Below, in pieces: positions 30,692 through 40,125 of a stretch of 64,000 bases of DNA (its first letter is position 1; every line of letters begins with the position of its first letter). The translations under genes were made by a program, and so were the position numbers. Source of the DNA: Nitratidesulfovibrio sp. (lineage in GTDB: Bacteria > Desulfobacterota > Desulfovibrionia > Desulfovibrionales > Desulfovibrionaceae); contig NZ_JBDXXH010000003.1 in NCBI RefSeq assembly GCF_040373385.1, positions 434,001 through 498,000 of the forward strand, in the 5' to 3' direction. The notes below the pieces were generated by a model. The model saw only the letters and a program-made list of their open reading frames with translations. It searched no databases and had not been told where the DNA came from.

Positions 30692-31705
30692 TCAGCGCGG
30701 TGCGGCTGGCAGGTGGTACAGCACGAAGTGGGGCAGGGGCGTCCACACCGGGGTGCGTACCCCGGCTGCGGCCAGTGCGTCTGCCGCCCAGGTGTTGCAG
30801 GTGTGCAAGGGGCTGAAGCGTCCGGTGGCTTCAAAAAAACGGCTGCCCGGCCCGTAGCCCGTGTTGCCGTTTTCCTGCGTGACCGGGATGCGCACGGGCC
30901 GCCCCTCGGCATCGCGGTTCAGGCTGGCCGCCACGAAGGCCACGAGGTTCCGGTAGCCCTGCCGCGACAGGTGCAGGGTGCGGGTGTCCGCATCTGGCAG
31001 CGGCGGGCCGGGCATCACCTCCACGTGCAGGGCGGCGGGTGCCAGGACCAGTGCCCGCAGGGCCACGCCGGGGCGCATCTGACCCCAGGTGGGGGTGGCC
31101 AGGTAGAATTCCCGCGCGCCCCAGCCCACGGCCAGATGGGCGTTGCCCGTCAGGGGAGTCTGGGGAGTCTGGGGAACCTGGATAACCTGGGTACTCCGGG
31201 TAGCCGGGGCTGGCGGGACGTCCGTTTCGCTGACCGGCTTGTTGCCCGATTCGTTGCCTGTCCCACGGTTTGACCCGCCGTTCAGGCCCAGCACCTCCGC
31301 CAGTCCCGGTTCCCCTTCCACCCGCGCGGGCAGTACGATGTCCGCATGCACCCCGTTGCTGATCACCTGGATGGTCACCAGCGGGGCTTTCTGCATTGCG
31401 GCGTCCGCCATTTTCGCGTTTTCGCCGCCCGCCGGGGCTGGTTGGCCCGGTGCATCCGACGGGGCCATGCCCTGCCGCTGTTCCGTGGCAGTGCGCGCGG
31501 TCCCCGTGGCCGGGCAGCAAGCGGGCAAAGGCAGTCCACCCGCAGGGCGCGGCATTGCGCCCAGCACGGCCACGGCCAGCACGTATCCCAGCGCCGCCAG
31601 CGCCAGCCCCCGCAGCGCCCATGGCAGCACGTGACGCGGGGCGCGGCGCAGGACGCCGTGTGGCTGGTTCGGCGACTGGTGGGGGTGCGGCTGGCGGGGC
31701 GGCAT
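30692..31705 (-). CDS. DUF2459 (TIGR02117-like) membrane-anchored protein
   Basis: This 337-residue protein has one N-terminal membrane segment (ALRGLALAALGYVLAVAVLGA). It also has the DUF2459 landmarks ISNGVHADIVLP, GWGAREFYLATPTW, ALVLAPAALHVEVM and a C-terminal CNTWAADALAAAGVRTPVWTP. The family is uncharacterised. Between the second and third landmarks lies a low-complexity insert encoded by seven tandem nonamers (31151-31213). The ATG at 31705 is preferred because AGGAA lies 7-8 bases upstream; an in-frame ATG at 31753 lacks a good site. Confidence 0.8.
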   Translation of the reverse strand: MPPRQPHPHQSPNQPHGVLRRAPRHVLPWALRGLALAALGYVLAVAVLGAMPRPAGGLPLPACCPATGTARTATEQRQGMAPSDAPGQPAPAGGENAKMADAAMQKAPLVTIQVISNGVHADIVLPARVEGEPGLAEVLGLNGGSNRGTGNESGNKPVSETDVPPAPATRSTQVIQVPQTPQTPLTGNAHLAVGWGAREFYLATPTWGQMRPGVALRALVLAPAALHVEVMPGPPLPDADTRTLHLSRQGYRNLVAFVAASLNRDAEGRPVRIPVTQENGNTGYGPGSRFFEATGRFSPLHTCNTWAADALAAAGVRTPVWTPLPHFVLYHLPAAPR

Positions 31706-31975
31706 GGCGTTTCCTGCTGCGGCAAGGGGTGCGGGGCGGCCAAGGGTGACCATGGACAGGATATTCCGTAACCCGGCGGATTGCCAGGGCGTCGGGTACC
31801 GGTGCGTGATATCGATGATAATACGCGACGGTCTTTCGGAAAATCATTTCACACTGGCGTCCATTTCAGTGTACGCTGGCGGCAGGATTCTCTTCTCCCG
31901 TTCACGCACCGGCCTTTTTCGGCGGAGCGACGGGCTTGCGGTCACCCCTTTCACCCTCACCTCGGGAGTGGCACC

Positions 31976-32377
31976 ATGTACGAAATCAGGCTGCACCGTA
32001 ACGGGCGCGAAGACCTCGTCTTTACCGGCGAACACCTGGCCACGGTGGATGACCGCGAATGGATGGGCATCGCCCCCAACTGGTGGGAACTGGCCCTGTA
32101 CCGGTCCGAAGCCGGGGGCTTCGTGCTCTCCTCCGTGTTCTACCTGAACTTTCCCCGGTACCGCGTACTGCGCGGAGCCGTGGTGTTCCAGAACATCGCC
32201 GACGTGCGCGACTACGTGGTCAACGCGTGCAACGGCCCGTCCATGATCGCCGACGGGCTGCTTGGCCGGGCGCGCAGGCGCATCCGCCAACTGGACGACC
32301 CCATTCCGCCGCTGCCCCGGTTTGCGCCGGTATCGGACTACGAATCGTTCGGAGAGCGCGAGATTCCCTATGCATGA
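31976..32377 (+). CDS. Hypothetical protein
   Basis: A 133-residue soluble protein, start MYEIRLHRNGRED, with GGGAG 8 bases before the ATG. No recognised domain. It is rich in aromatic residues (APNWWELALY, FYLNFPRYRVLRG) and ends in an Arg-rich helix (LGRARRRIRQLDD). It stands alone, followed by a good intrinsic terminator, and the upstream gene is divergent, so it is probably a single-gene unit. Confidence 0.7.
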   Translation: MYEIRLHRNGREDLVFTGEHLATVDDREWMGIAPNWWELALYRSEAGGFVLSSVFYLNFPRYRVLRGAVVFQNIADVRDYVVNACNGPSMIADGLLGRARRRIRQLDDPIPPLPRFAPVSDYESFGEREIPYA

Positions 32378-32438
32378 CGACACACGGCGCGTGCCGTACC
32401 GTCGGTTCCCCCGGAGGGGCACGGTGCGGTGTTCCGCG

Positions 32439-32466
32439 AAACGGCGGCCTTGGCCGCCGTTTTTCG
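32439..32466 (+). terminator. Rho-independent terminator
   Basis: AAACGGCGGCC and GGCCGCCGTTTTT form a stem with essentially no loop beyond TT, followed by T residues. It ends the hypothetical gene at 31976. Confidence 0.85.
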
Positions 32467-32612
32467 TTGTCGGGGGCAGGATGCGTTGGGGCTGGCGATC
32501 AGCTGACGGGGCCTGATGCGGTGATGACGGGCGAATGCGGCGAGTAAGGGAAACGGGGGGTGCGTCGGGCGACAGGGAGCCGTAACAGCGGCGGCATCGC
32601 TGGATCGGGCCG

Positions 32613-32636
32613 CCTGCGGGACAGGCTGCCCGCAGG
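32613..32636 (-). terminator. Hairpin abutting the GGDEF-hemerythrin gene stop
   Basis: CCTGCGGG and CCCGCAGG form a perfect 8-base stem with an 8-base loop that touches the stop codon at 32637. No T-tract follows on the minus strand, so it may protect the mRNA end rather than terminate. It does not belong to the six-copy palindrome family. Confidence 0.4.
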
Positions 32637-34535
32637 TCAGGCGGCGCGCGGCTCGGACGTTGCCTGCACGTACGGGTGGAACTTGGTGTCGTCGTCCAGC
32701 ATGTGGCGCGCCACCACCTCGTGGGCAATGACCGCCAGCGCCGCGTCCAGGGGAAGGTTTGCGTGTTCGTAGCGCCTGGCCAGGTCGCCCGCCGCCTCCA
32801 GCAGGGTGGCGTGCAGTTCCGCGTGGTGTTCGGCGTCGGGGTAGCCCCGGCTGCGCAGTACGGCTTCCTCGTCGCGGAAATGTTCGGCAAGGGCAGTGAG
32901 CAGTTCGTGGATGAGGGCCAGGCAGGCCGCGCGGGGGGCGTTGTCCAGAAAGGCGGTCAGCAGCCGGTTGACCATCTCGAACAGTTGGCGGTGCTGGGTG
33001 TCGATGCGCTCCTCGCCGCATTCGTACGACCTGCTCCACGCAAGGCGCAGCAGTGCCCCCGGCACGCGCAGTCCGCCGTGCGGGCAGGCCAGCGGTGGCA
33101 GGGATTGCGGCGCCGCGAACACCCTGTTCCGCCCTTCGTCCTTTGCGCGGTACAGGGCCCTGTCGGCCATGTCGACGAGTTGGTCCGGCGTGGCGTTGTG
33201 ACCGCCGCGCACCGTGGCCACGCCCACGCTGACGGTGACGTGCCCCGCCGGGGTGTTGCCGGGGTGGACGATGCACAGTTCGGCCACGGCCCGGCGGATG
33301 TGTTCGGCCACCTGGGCCGCCCCGGCTTCCGCCGTGCCGGGCAGCACGCAGACGAATTCCTCGCCGCCGTAGCGGGCCACAATATCCTGCGCGCGGTGGG
33401 CCACCGTGCGCAGGGTGTGCGCCACGGTCCGCAGGCAGGCGTCGCCCGCCAGGTGCCCGTGGATGTCGTTGTAGGCCTTGAAGTTGTCCACATCGACCAT
33501 GAGCAGCGACAGCACGTCCTCCGAGCGCTGGGCGCGACGCAGTTCCGATTCCAGGGCGCAGTCCAGGCGGCTTCTGTTGAACAGCCCGGTCAGCGGGTCG
33601 CACATGGCCTTCTGTTCCCACATTTCGCGGGTGCTGTCGGCGTTCAGCAACTGGCGGTTGTGCAGGGCCACCCCCAGCGTCACCATGGTGGTGCTGCACA
33701 GGAAGGTGGCCAGCAGAAAGGCCGCCTCGTTCGTGGTGGGCATCTGGAATGGTCCGAAGCCCATGGTGGCGCCGTAGGCCACGGCCATCATGGAGGGCGC
33801 CAGGGCCAGCATCAGCCCGTGCAGGCGGGCGTGGTAGGCCAGCAGCACCAGCAGGGGCATGATGAAATAGATGCACCCGGCATACCCGTTGAAGGACAGC
33901 AGGAGGAATGCCAGGTTGCCCCCCAGCACGCCGCCCACCCAACGGCATTCTCGGCTGGTGAGGTGGCGTTGCGCGGCGCAGGCCCGGTACAGCGGGTAGA
34001 CCAGCAGCAACCCCAGGCAGATCGCCATGGCCAGCGTGGCGAACATGTGCCCGGCCTGAGTCCACGGCACGTACCCCCCGACGGCCTGTTGCAGCGCGAT
34101 GACCCCGGATCCGGCCACGGCGGCGGGCAGGCAGACCGTGCCCACGGCGCGGAACAGGTCGGGCACGCTGGCGGGGGGCGCGGCGAACACGTGTTGCAGG
34201 AGCATGGCGGCCATGCCCCCGGCAAGGGCATCGGACACGGCGGCGGACAGGGCGCAGGACAGGGGCAGCGCGTCGTGCCGGGCGGGTCCGGCAAGCAGGG
34301 ACACGGTCAGCGAAAGGACCGCGATGAGCGGCATGGCCTGCCACCTGGTGCGCAGGCATACCACCATGGCCACCCCGGCGCCGAGGCGCAGCGGGGTCAG
34401 GTTGTGCGAACCCAGGGCAAAGACGTTGGCGTCCAGCCAGGTGGCGGCACAGTAGGCGGCAAGGGCGGCGAAAAGCCAGGCGGAACCGGCAACGGGCCGG
34501 GGCGCGGTGGCTTCAACGGATGCGGGACGGTCCAT
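32637..34535 (-). CDS. Membrane diguanylate cyclase with C-terminal hemerythrin domain
   Basis: This 632-residue fusion has an N-terminal multi-pass membrane region (about 20-290, about eight hydrophobic segments, MASE1-like) and a GGDEF domain with intact GGEEF (about 390-394) and an RxxD inhibitory site (RAQD) five residues before it. A bacteriohemerythrin domain follows (about 495-625), with the iron-ligand pattern IDTQHRQLFEMVN, EHFRDEE, AEHHAELH and HEVVARHMLDDD. Hemerythrins bind O2 at a di-iron centre, so oxygen-dependent c-di-GMP synthesis is a reasonable inference. Confidence 0.92.
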   Translation of the reverse strand: MDRPASVEATAPRPVAGSAWLFAALAAYCAATWLDANVFALGSHNLTPLRLGAGVAMVVCLRTRWQAMPLIAVLSLTVSLLAGPARHDALPLSCALSAAVSDALAGGMAAMLLQHVFAAPPASVPDLFRAVGTVCLPAAVAGSGVIALQQAVGGYVPWTQAGHMFATLAMAICLGLLLVYPLYRACAAQRHLTSRECRWVGGVLGGNLAFLLLSFNGYAGCIYFIMPLLVLLAYHARLHGLMLALAPSMMAVAYGATMGFGPFQMPTTNEAAFLLATFLCSTTMVTLGVALHNRQLLNADSTREMWEQKAMCDPLTGLFNRSRLDCALESELRRAQRSEDVLSLLMVDVDNFKAYNDIHGHLAGDACLRTVAHTLRTVAHRAQDIVARYGGEEFVCVLPGTAEAGAAQVAEHIRRAVAELCIVHPGNTPAGHVTVSVGVATVRGGHNATPDQLVDMADRALYRAKDEGRNRVFAAPQSLPPLACPHGGLRVPGALLRLAWSRSYECGEERIDTQHRQLFEMVNRLLTAFLDNAPRAACLALIHELLTALAEHFRDEEAVLRSRGYPDAEHHAELHATLLEAAGDLARRYEHANLPLDAALAVIAHEVVARHMLDDDTKFHPYVQATSEPRAA

Positions 34536-34748
34536 GATGTAAGGCTATACGCGATATCAGGGCTTGGGCAAGGTGGTGGAATGCCCACCCAGGGGCCGGG
34601 CCGGACTGTTGCGGGGCGCACCGGGCACCGTGCTGCGGGGGTGGGCACGCGCGGTATCTGGCGGGAGTGACTTCGGCGGGTGCGGGGAACGCCCGTCAGC
34701 CTGGAAAATGAACTGCTATGGTAGTCGGTTGGACGCACACGCAAGAAT

Positions 34749-34766
34749 ATGGGGGGAAACCCCCAT
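34749..34766. terminator. Hairpin downstream of the MgtC-like gene
   Basis: ATGGGGG/CCCCCAT pair around a 4-base loop, 28 bases after the stop of the minus-strand gene at 34794. The following bases (ATATTCTTG) are only partly T-rich. Confidence 0.45.
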
Positions 34767-34793
34767 GCGGCTGGCGCAGCCCTCCGTGCGGTC

Positions 34794-35486
34794 CTAGGGA
34801 ACGCCCGATTCGCCAAGGTATACCGACGACACGTCGGGGATGGCCCGCACCATCTGTACCAGGGCGTGCCAGTCCAGGTCCTCGTCGGTGGCGATGCGCA
34901 CCACCAGGCGGCAGCGGTTGGTGGCGGCGTCGCACTCGTAGACCGAGACCTGCACGTCCTCGCAACCGAAGCCGTGCAGGGCGGCCACCACCGCGTCGAA
35001 GGGGGCGGCCCCGCCGGGCGAGGACACGGTGAGGGTGTAGTAGCGCTGTGCATGGGCCGACATGCGGTGCATCTGCGGCGACAGGTAGACGATGGCCGTC
35101 ACCACCAACGCCGTGCACAGGGCAGGCACGTACATGCCGACGCCCACCGAAAGCCCCACCCCGGTGACCACCCACAGCATGGTGGCCGTGGTCAGCCCGC
35201 GCACCCGGCTCTTGCCCTTGAGGATGGCCCCCCCGCCGATGAACCCGATGCCCGACACGGCGTACGAGGCCACGCGCGCGGCGTCTGCCTGGGCGATGGT
35301 GGCGATGTACAGCGAAAGCTGGCCCAGCAGGCAGGCGGCCACGGCCACCAGCATGTTGGTACGGAAACCTGCGGCCTGGCCCTTGCGTTCCCGCTCGTAG
35401 CCCACCAGCGCGCCGAAGAGGGCGGACGCCGCAAGCCGGGCGAGGTCGGGCAGCAGGTCATGGAATTGGACGATGAATGCGTTCAT
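34794..35486 (-). CDS. MgtC/SapB family membrane protein
   Basis: This 230-residue protein has about four to five hydrophobic helices in the first 140 residues carrying the MgtC motifs LFGALVGYERERKGQAAGFRTN, YAVSGIGFIGGGAIL and VRGLTTATMLWVVTGVGLSVG. A C-terminal soluble ACT-like domain follows (YYTLTVSSPGG...IPDVSSVYLG). MgtC proteins help survival at low Mg2+ in other bacteria; a similar role here is a guess. The start at 35486 fits the helix boundary; the in-frame extension to 35591 is not conserved in character. Confidence 0.88.
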   Translation of the reverse strand: MNAFIVQFHDLLPDLARLAASALFGALVGYERERKGQAAGFRTNMLVAVAACLLGQLSLYIATIAQADAARVASYAVSGIGFIGGGAILKGKSRVRGLTTATMLWVVTGVGLSVGVGMYVPALCTALVVTAIVYLSPQMHRMSAHAQRYYTLTVSSPGGAAPFDAVVAALHGFGCEDVQVSVYECDAATNRCRLVVRIATDEDLDWHALVQMVRAIPDVSSVYLGESGVP

Positions 35487-35685
35487 GGCGCGGGCCTTGC
35501 GAAGGTGCCCCCGGAGAGTGATGGCGCATGGGGCGCAACCCGGTGAAAACGCGTGCGCTGGCTGGCGGTTGGGGGATGTCCGCCCATGCAACCTACGCCC
35601 GGCTGGGGGCGCTGTCCAGCCGGGGCGGGGCGTCGGGCAAAGGGGGCTGGCGGGGGCCGACGGGACAGGCGGGTGAGGGTGCCGG

Positions 35686-36954
35686 TTATCCGTGCAGTTG
35701 CAGGAACACCAGTTGGTCCAGCACGTCCAGCAGTTCCGCGTACAGGCCGCCGCTGGCCATGGGCGGGCCGAACAGGGCGGCGCGCTGTTCCTTCAGGCTC
35801 TGGCGCGAGACGGTTTCCGGAAAGGTCTTGGACAGGGTCATGGCCAGCCGTTCGGCCAGCAGGTAGCCGGTGACGCCCTTGTGGAACAGGGCCAGCCGGT
35901 CGAGGAAGTCCGCCTTGCGGGCGTTCCAGTAGGCTTCGGCGGGGGCGGTGGGCGGGGTGGACACGGCGGTGCACACCGCCGCGTGCAGGTTGTTCAGGTT
36001 GGCGCCGGGTATGCCCGCGCGCCAGCCGATGAGCCACGAATTGCGCCGGAAGAACAGGCAGTGGTTGATGCCAATGGTCACGATGTCGTCGAACAGCGCG
36101 CGGGCGCGCAGCAGGCCGTCGTCGTGCCAGCGGGCGGGCAGGGCGTCCAGTTCCCACGCGGGCACCAGCGGGTTTGCGGCGCGCAGGCCGCCGGGGGTGG
36201 CCGGGGCTGTCGGGCCATCGGTCAGGCGCTCCACCAGGTGCGCCAGCCACAGGTTGGCCTGGGGCGATTCCGGCGTTTCGAGGTGGGTGTAGCTGAGGGT
36301 GTAGCTGCCCGCGCCGTACCTGCCGTGCAGGATGCACGGCTGCCCGGCCAGAAAGGTGGGCCGCAGGCGGATGCCGTACAGGTCTTCCCACTCGGCGAAG
36401 GTGCCGGGGGGCAGGGTGTCCAGCGGCAGGTCGGCCACCCAGAAATCGTTGCCCGGCTCGGTGTAGCGGGCCAGTATTTCCACGTCGTGGCCGTCTTCCG
36501 GCGCGAAGCGGCCGGGCCACCACACCGGCAGGGCCGGTTCCGGCGGCAGGGTGCCGGGGGTCAGGGGGTGCCCCGCGCTGACCGTGGCGTGCACGTGGCC
36601 GGACACGAAATGCTGCATGCGGTCGGTGAACGACGCGCGCGACCACGGGCACAGCCCAAGGCCGTGTTCGCCGGTAAGGCCAAGGCCCGCGCCGCCGCAA
36701 AAGCCAAGGTAGCTGCCGCCCCCGGCCACGTAGTCGCGCACGGCCCGCATGCCCGCCTCGCCAAGGGCGTCGGCCTTGAGGCGGGCGGTGCCGCCGGGCA
36801 CCAGCAGCAGGGCGGGGGGATTGCGGGAAAGCAGGCCGTCGGCTATCTCTTGCGCCCGCACCAGCCGGTACGGCAGGCCCATGCTCTCGGCCGCGCGCCA
36901 GGCCAGCAGCCCCCAGACGTGGGATTCGTCCCAAAGTATGTGAAGGGTTGACAT
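35686..36954 (-). CDS. BPL_N (glutamine-amidotransferase-like) domain protein
   Basis: This roughly 422-residue protein has an N-terminal segment that resembles the BPL_N domain: LHILWDESHVWG, ALLLVPGGTARLKADALG, then the nucleophile-elbow-like YLGFCGGAGLGL, with Cys at about residue 94. The C-terminal 200 residues are less familiar. The true substrate is unknown; the domain also occurs fused to biotin-protein ligase in eukaryotes. Start uncertain: ATG at 36954 or 36969, neither with a strong ribosome site. It is divergent from valS. Confidence 0.7.
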   Translation of the reverse strand: MSTLHILWDESHVWGLLAWRAAESMGLPYRLVRAQEIADGLLSRNPPALLLVPGGTARLKADALGEAGMRAVRDYVAGGGSYLGFCGGAGLGLTGEHGLGLCPWSRASFTDRMQHFVSGHVHATVSAGHPLTPGTLPPEPALPVWWPGRFAPEDGHDVEILARYTEPGNDFWVADLPLDTLPPGTFAEWEDLYGIRLRPTFLAGQPCILHGRYGAGSYTLSYTHLETPESPQANLWLAHLVERLTDGPTAPATPGGLRAANPLVPAWELDALPARWHDDGLLRARALFDDIVTIGINHCLFFRRNSWLIGWRAGIPGANLNNLHAAVCTAVSTPPTAPAEAYWNARKADFLDRLALFHKGVTGYLLAERLAMTLSKTFPETVSRQSLKEQRAALFGPPMASGGLYAELLDVLDQLVFLQLHG

Positions 36955-37133
36955 CTCTCTGCCGCTCATTAGGGTGGGGAAGCCGTTTTACCGGGGGCAT
37001 CGCCGGGCCTTGCCGCCAGGACGATCCGTCCGCGCGGCATGCCCGGCGCGGCGTTTCGCCAGCGCCCGGGTAACCGCCGCGCGCATCGCCCGCCGGTGCG
37101 GCACCCTACATCATCTTTTCCGGAGATTACAAC

Positions 37134-39785
37134 ATGTCGGATAACGCGCTGCCCAAGGGCTACGAGCCTCGGGACGTTGAATCCCGCTGGCGTGCCCACT
37201 GGGAGGGGAACAATACCTTCACCCCCGACCTGGACGCCCCCGGCGAACCCTTCTCCATCGTCATACCGCCGCCCAACGTCACCGGGGCCCTGCACATGGG
37301 CCACGCCCTCAACCTGACCATCCAGGACATCCTGTGCCGCCATGCCCGCCAGAAGGGCAAGAAGGTGTTGTGGGTGCCCGGCACCGACCACGCGGGCATC
37401 GCCACCCAGAACGTGGTGGAACGCGGGCTGGCCAAGGAAGGCAAGGGCCGCCACGATCTGGGCCGCGAGAAGTTCATCGAGCGGGTATGGGAATGGCGTG
37501 AGGAGTACGGCACGCGCATCCTGAACCAGATCCGCGCCATGGGCGCCTCCGTGGACTGGACGCGCGAGCGCTTCACCATGGACGAGGGCCTTTCGCGCGC
37601 GGTGCGTCAGGTGTTCGTGAAACTGTACGACGACGGCCTGATCTACAAGGGCGACTACATCATCAACTGGTGCAATCGCTGTCACACCGCCCTGGCCGAC
37701 GACGAGGTGGATCACCTGCCGCGCAAGGACCACCTGTGGCAGTTGCGCTACCCGCTGGCTGACGGCAGCGGCGAGCTGGTCATCGCCACCACCCGCCCGG
37801 AAACCATGTTCGGCGACACCGCCGTGTGCGTGCACCCCGAGGACGAGCGCTACACCGCCTTCATCGGCAAGATGGTGAAGCTGCCCCTGACGGACCGCGA
37901 GATTCCGGTCATCGCCGACAACTACGTGGACCGCGAATTCGGCACCGGCGCGCTGAAGGTCACCCCCTCGCACGACCATAACGACTGGGAACTGGGGCAC
38001 CGCCACAAGCTGGAATTCCTTCAGGTCATCGACGAGAACGGCGTGATGAACGAACACGCCGGGATCTACGCGGGCCTGACCAAGGAAGAATGCCGCAAGC
38101 GCGTGGTGGCCGACCTTGCCGCACAGGGCGTGCTGGTCAAGGAAGAGGAACTGGACCACAGCGTGGGCCATTGCTACCGCTGCAAGTCGGTCATCGAGCC
38201 GCACGTGTCCACCCAGTGGTTCGTGGCGGCCAGCAAGATGGCCCCCCGCGCCCGCGCCGCCGTGCCCGCCGCAACGCAGATATTTCCCGACAACTGGGAA
38301 AAGACCTACTACAACTGGCTGGACAACATCCGCGACTGGTGCATCAGCCGCCAGATATGGTGGGGCCACCGCATTCCCGCCTGGACCTGCGGCGACTGCG
38401 GCAAGCTCATCGTGGCCGTGGAGGCGCCGGAACGCTGCACCTGCGGTTCCGCCAGCCTTGCGCAGGACGAGGACGTGCTGGACACGTGGTTCTCGTCCGC
38501 GCTGTGGCCGTTCTCGACCATGGGGTGGCCGGATGACACCCGCGAACTGAAGACCTTCTACCCCACCTCGGTGCTGGTCACCGGCTTCGACATCCTGTTC
38601 TTCTGGGTGGCCCGCATGATGATGATGGGGCTGCACTTCATGGACGAGGTGCCGTTCCGCCACGTGTACATCCACGCCCTGGTGCGCGATGCCGAAGGCC
38701 GCAAGATGTCCAAGTCCACGGGCAACGTCATCGACCCGCTGGAAATGATCGACAAGTACGGCACCGACTCGCTGCGTTTCACTCTGGCGGCCTTCGCGGC
38801 CATGGGGCGCGACATCAAACTGAGCGAGGAACGCATCGAGGGCTACCGCCACTTCGTCAACAAGCTGTGGAACGCCGCGCGCTTCGCGCTGATGAACCTG
38901 CCCGACGACGAAGTGCCCGCCCCGGTGGACCTGGACACCGTGCAGGGGCTGCACCACCGCTGGATTCTGCACCGGTTGGAAGAGATGAAGGAATCCACCG
39001 ACGCCGCCATCGTTGGCTACCGCTTCAACGATGCGGCGCAGGGGCTGTACCGGTTCATCTGGAACGAGTTCTGCGACTGGTACCTGGAACTCATAAAGCC
39101 AGATATGCAGGCCGGGGGCGAACGCAAGGCCGCGGCGCAGCACGTGCTGCTTACCGTGCTGCGCGAAACGCTGACCCTGCTGCACCCCATCATGCCGTTC
39201 ATCACGTGCGAAATCTGGGCGGCCCTGCCCGGCAACGCGGGCACCGACCTTGCCGTGCAGCCCTTCCCCGCCGCGCGCCCCGGCTGCGTGAAAGCCGAAG
39301 ACGCCGCGCGCATGGAACTGGTGCAGGGCGTCATCGGCGCGGTGCGCACCATCCGGGCGGAATTGAACATCGCCCCCTCGCTGCGCCTGACCGCGCTGGT
39401 GCGCACGGCCAACGAGCACGACCGGCAGGTGCTGGAAGAAAACCGCCAGATGCTGCTGGTGCTGGCCCGGCTGGAAAACGCCGAGTTCGGCCCGGCCATC
39501 GAGGCACCACGGGCTTCGGCCAGCAACGTGGTGTGCGGCAACGAGGTCATCGTGCCGCTGACCGGCGCCGTGGACTTCGAGGCGGAGCTTGCCCGCCTGG
39601 ACAAGGAGCTGGGCAAGATCGAGAAGGATCTGGTGCAGGTGAACAAGAAGCTGGCCAACGAGAGCTTCGTGGACAAGGCCCCCGCCGAGGTGGTGGCCAA
39701 GGAACGCGCCCGCGCCAGTGAACTGGCCGACGCCAAGGCCAAGCTGGAGGCGTTGCAGCAACGGTTCCGCGAGGCCATCGCGTAA
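37134..39785 (+). CDS. valS: Valyl-tRNA synthetase
   Basis: This 883-residue class I synthetase charges tRNA-Val. Visible: the HIGH-type motif PPPNVTGALHMGHALN (near 44-59), the editing domain with TTRPETMFGDTAVCVHP, and a zinc-like CGDCGK/CTCGS pair. Also visible are the KMSKS loop (GRKMSKSTGNVIDP, about 522-535), an anticodon-binding domain and a C-terminal coiled-coil (LDKELGKIEKDLVQVNKKL). The ATG follows a GGAG site in TTTTCCGGAGATTACAAC. A strong terminator lies 57 bases after the stop. Confidence 0.98.
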   Translation: MSDNALPKGYEPRDVESRWRAHWEGNNTFTPDLDAPGEPFSIVIPPPNVTGALHMGHALNLTIQDILCRHARQKGKKVLWVPGTDHAGIATQNVVERGLAKEGKGRHDLGREKFIERVWEWREEYGTRILNQIRAMGASVDWTRERFTMDEGLSRAVRQVFVKLYDDGLIYKGDYIINWCNRCHTALADDEVDHLPRKDHLWQLRYPLADGSGELVIATTRPETMFGDTAVCVHPEDERYTAFIGKMVKLPLTDREIPVIADNYVDREFGTGALKVTPSHDHNDWELGHRHKLEFLQVIDENGVMNEHAGIYAGLTKEECRKRVVADLAAQGVLVKEEELDHSVGHCYRCKSVIEPHVSTQWFVAASKMAPRARAAVPAATQIFPDNWEKTYYNWLDNIRDWCISRQIWWGHRIPAWTCGDCGKLIVAVEAPERCTCGSASLAQDEDVLDTWFSSALWPFSTMGWPDDTRELKTFYPTSVLVTGFDILFFWVARMMMMGLHFMDEVPFRHVYIHALVRDAEGRKMSKSTGNVIDPLEMIDKYGTDSLRFTLAAFAAMGRDIKLSEERIEGYRHFVNKLWNAARFALMNLPDDEVPAPVDLDTVQGLHHRWILHRLEEMKESTDAAIVGYRFNDAAQGLYRFIWNEFCDWYLELIKPDMQAGGERKAAAQHVLLTVLRETLTLLHPIMPFITCEIWAALPGNAGTDLAVQPFPAARPGCVKAEDAARMELVQGVIGAVRTIRAELNIAPSLRLTALVRTANEHDRQVLEENRQMLLVLARLENAEFGPAIEAPRASASNVVCGNEVIVPLTGAVDFEAELARLDKELGKIEKDLVQVNKKLANESFVDKAPAEVVAKERARASELADAKAKLEALQQRFREAIA

Positions 39786-39841
39786 GGGGCCGTCGTGCTG
39801 CCCGCACTGTCCGGTCGGGCCGTGCGGGAGATGGATATGCA

Positions 39842-39876
39842 GACGCCGCGCCGGGTAACCGGCGCGGCGTTTTCGC
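39842..39876 (+). terminator. Rho-independent terminator after valS
   Basis: ACGCCGCGCCGG and CCGGCGCGGCGT form a 12-base perfect stem with GTAA loop, followed by TTTTCG. It may also serve the convergent small gene at 39914. Confidence 0.88.
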
Positions 39877-39913
39877 GTGCATGGGGGGACAGCGGGGCGG
39901 AGGCGATGGGCAG

Positions 39914-40111
39914 CTAGTTTTCCGCGAGGGCGCCCGGAATTTCCGCGCAGGGGCAACCTTCACCGTACAGGAATTCCATCAGCAACCTGCCGTTGCGTTG
40001 CACGATGCGGATGCAGGAAAGGTTGGCGTCGGTGCTGCGGATGAGCACCAGCTTGCCGATCTGCTCGTTGGAAAGATCCGTGATATCGCGGTACTTGCAG
40101 GTGCACTGCAT
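39914..40111 (-). CDS. Small Cys-containing hypothetical protein
   Basis: A 65-residue protein with a perfect GGAGGT site 6 bases before its ATG at 40111. Cysteines occur as MQCTC near the start, one central Cys and CPC near the end, which could bind metal or form disulfides. No recognised family. It lies 14 bases after the lipoprotein gene stop and is probably co-transcribed with it. Convergent with valS. Confidence 0.7.
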   Translation of the reverse strand: MQCTCKYRDITDLSNEQIGKLVLIRSTDANLSCIRIVQRNGRLLMEFLYGEGCPCAEIPGALAEN

Positions 40112-40125
40112 GGTTACCTCCGGGG

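Noticed and set aside
32613..32636. Hairpin at the GGDEF-hemerythrin stop as a seventh palindrome-family member
   Set aside because: It abuts a stop codon but lacks the TTTCG..CTCTGGC and GAACGAAAATCC arms, so it is an unrelated stem.
36969..39956. 995-residue ORF antisense to valS
   Set aside because: It mirrors the third-position GC of valS; no ribosome site or recognisable motif, and it ends inside neighbouring features.
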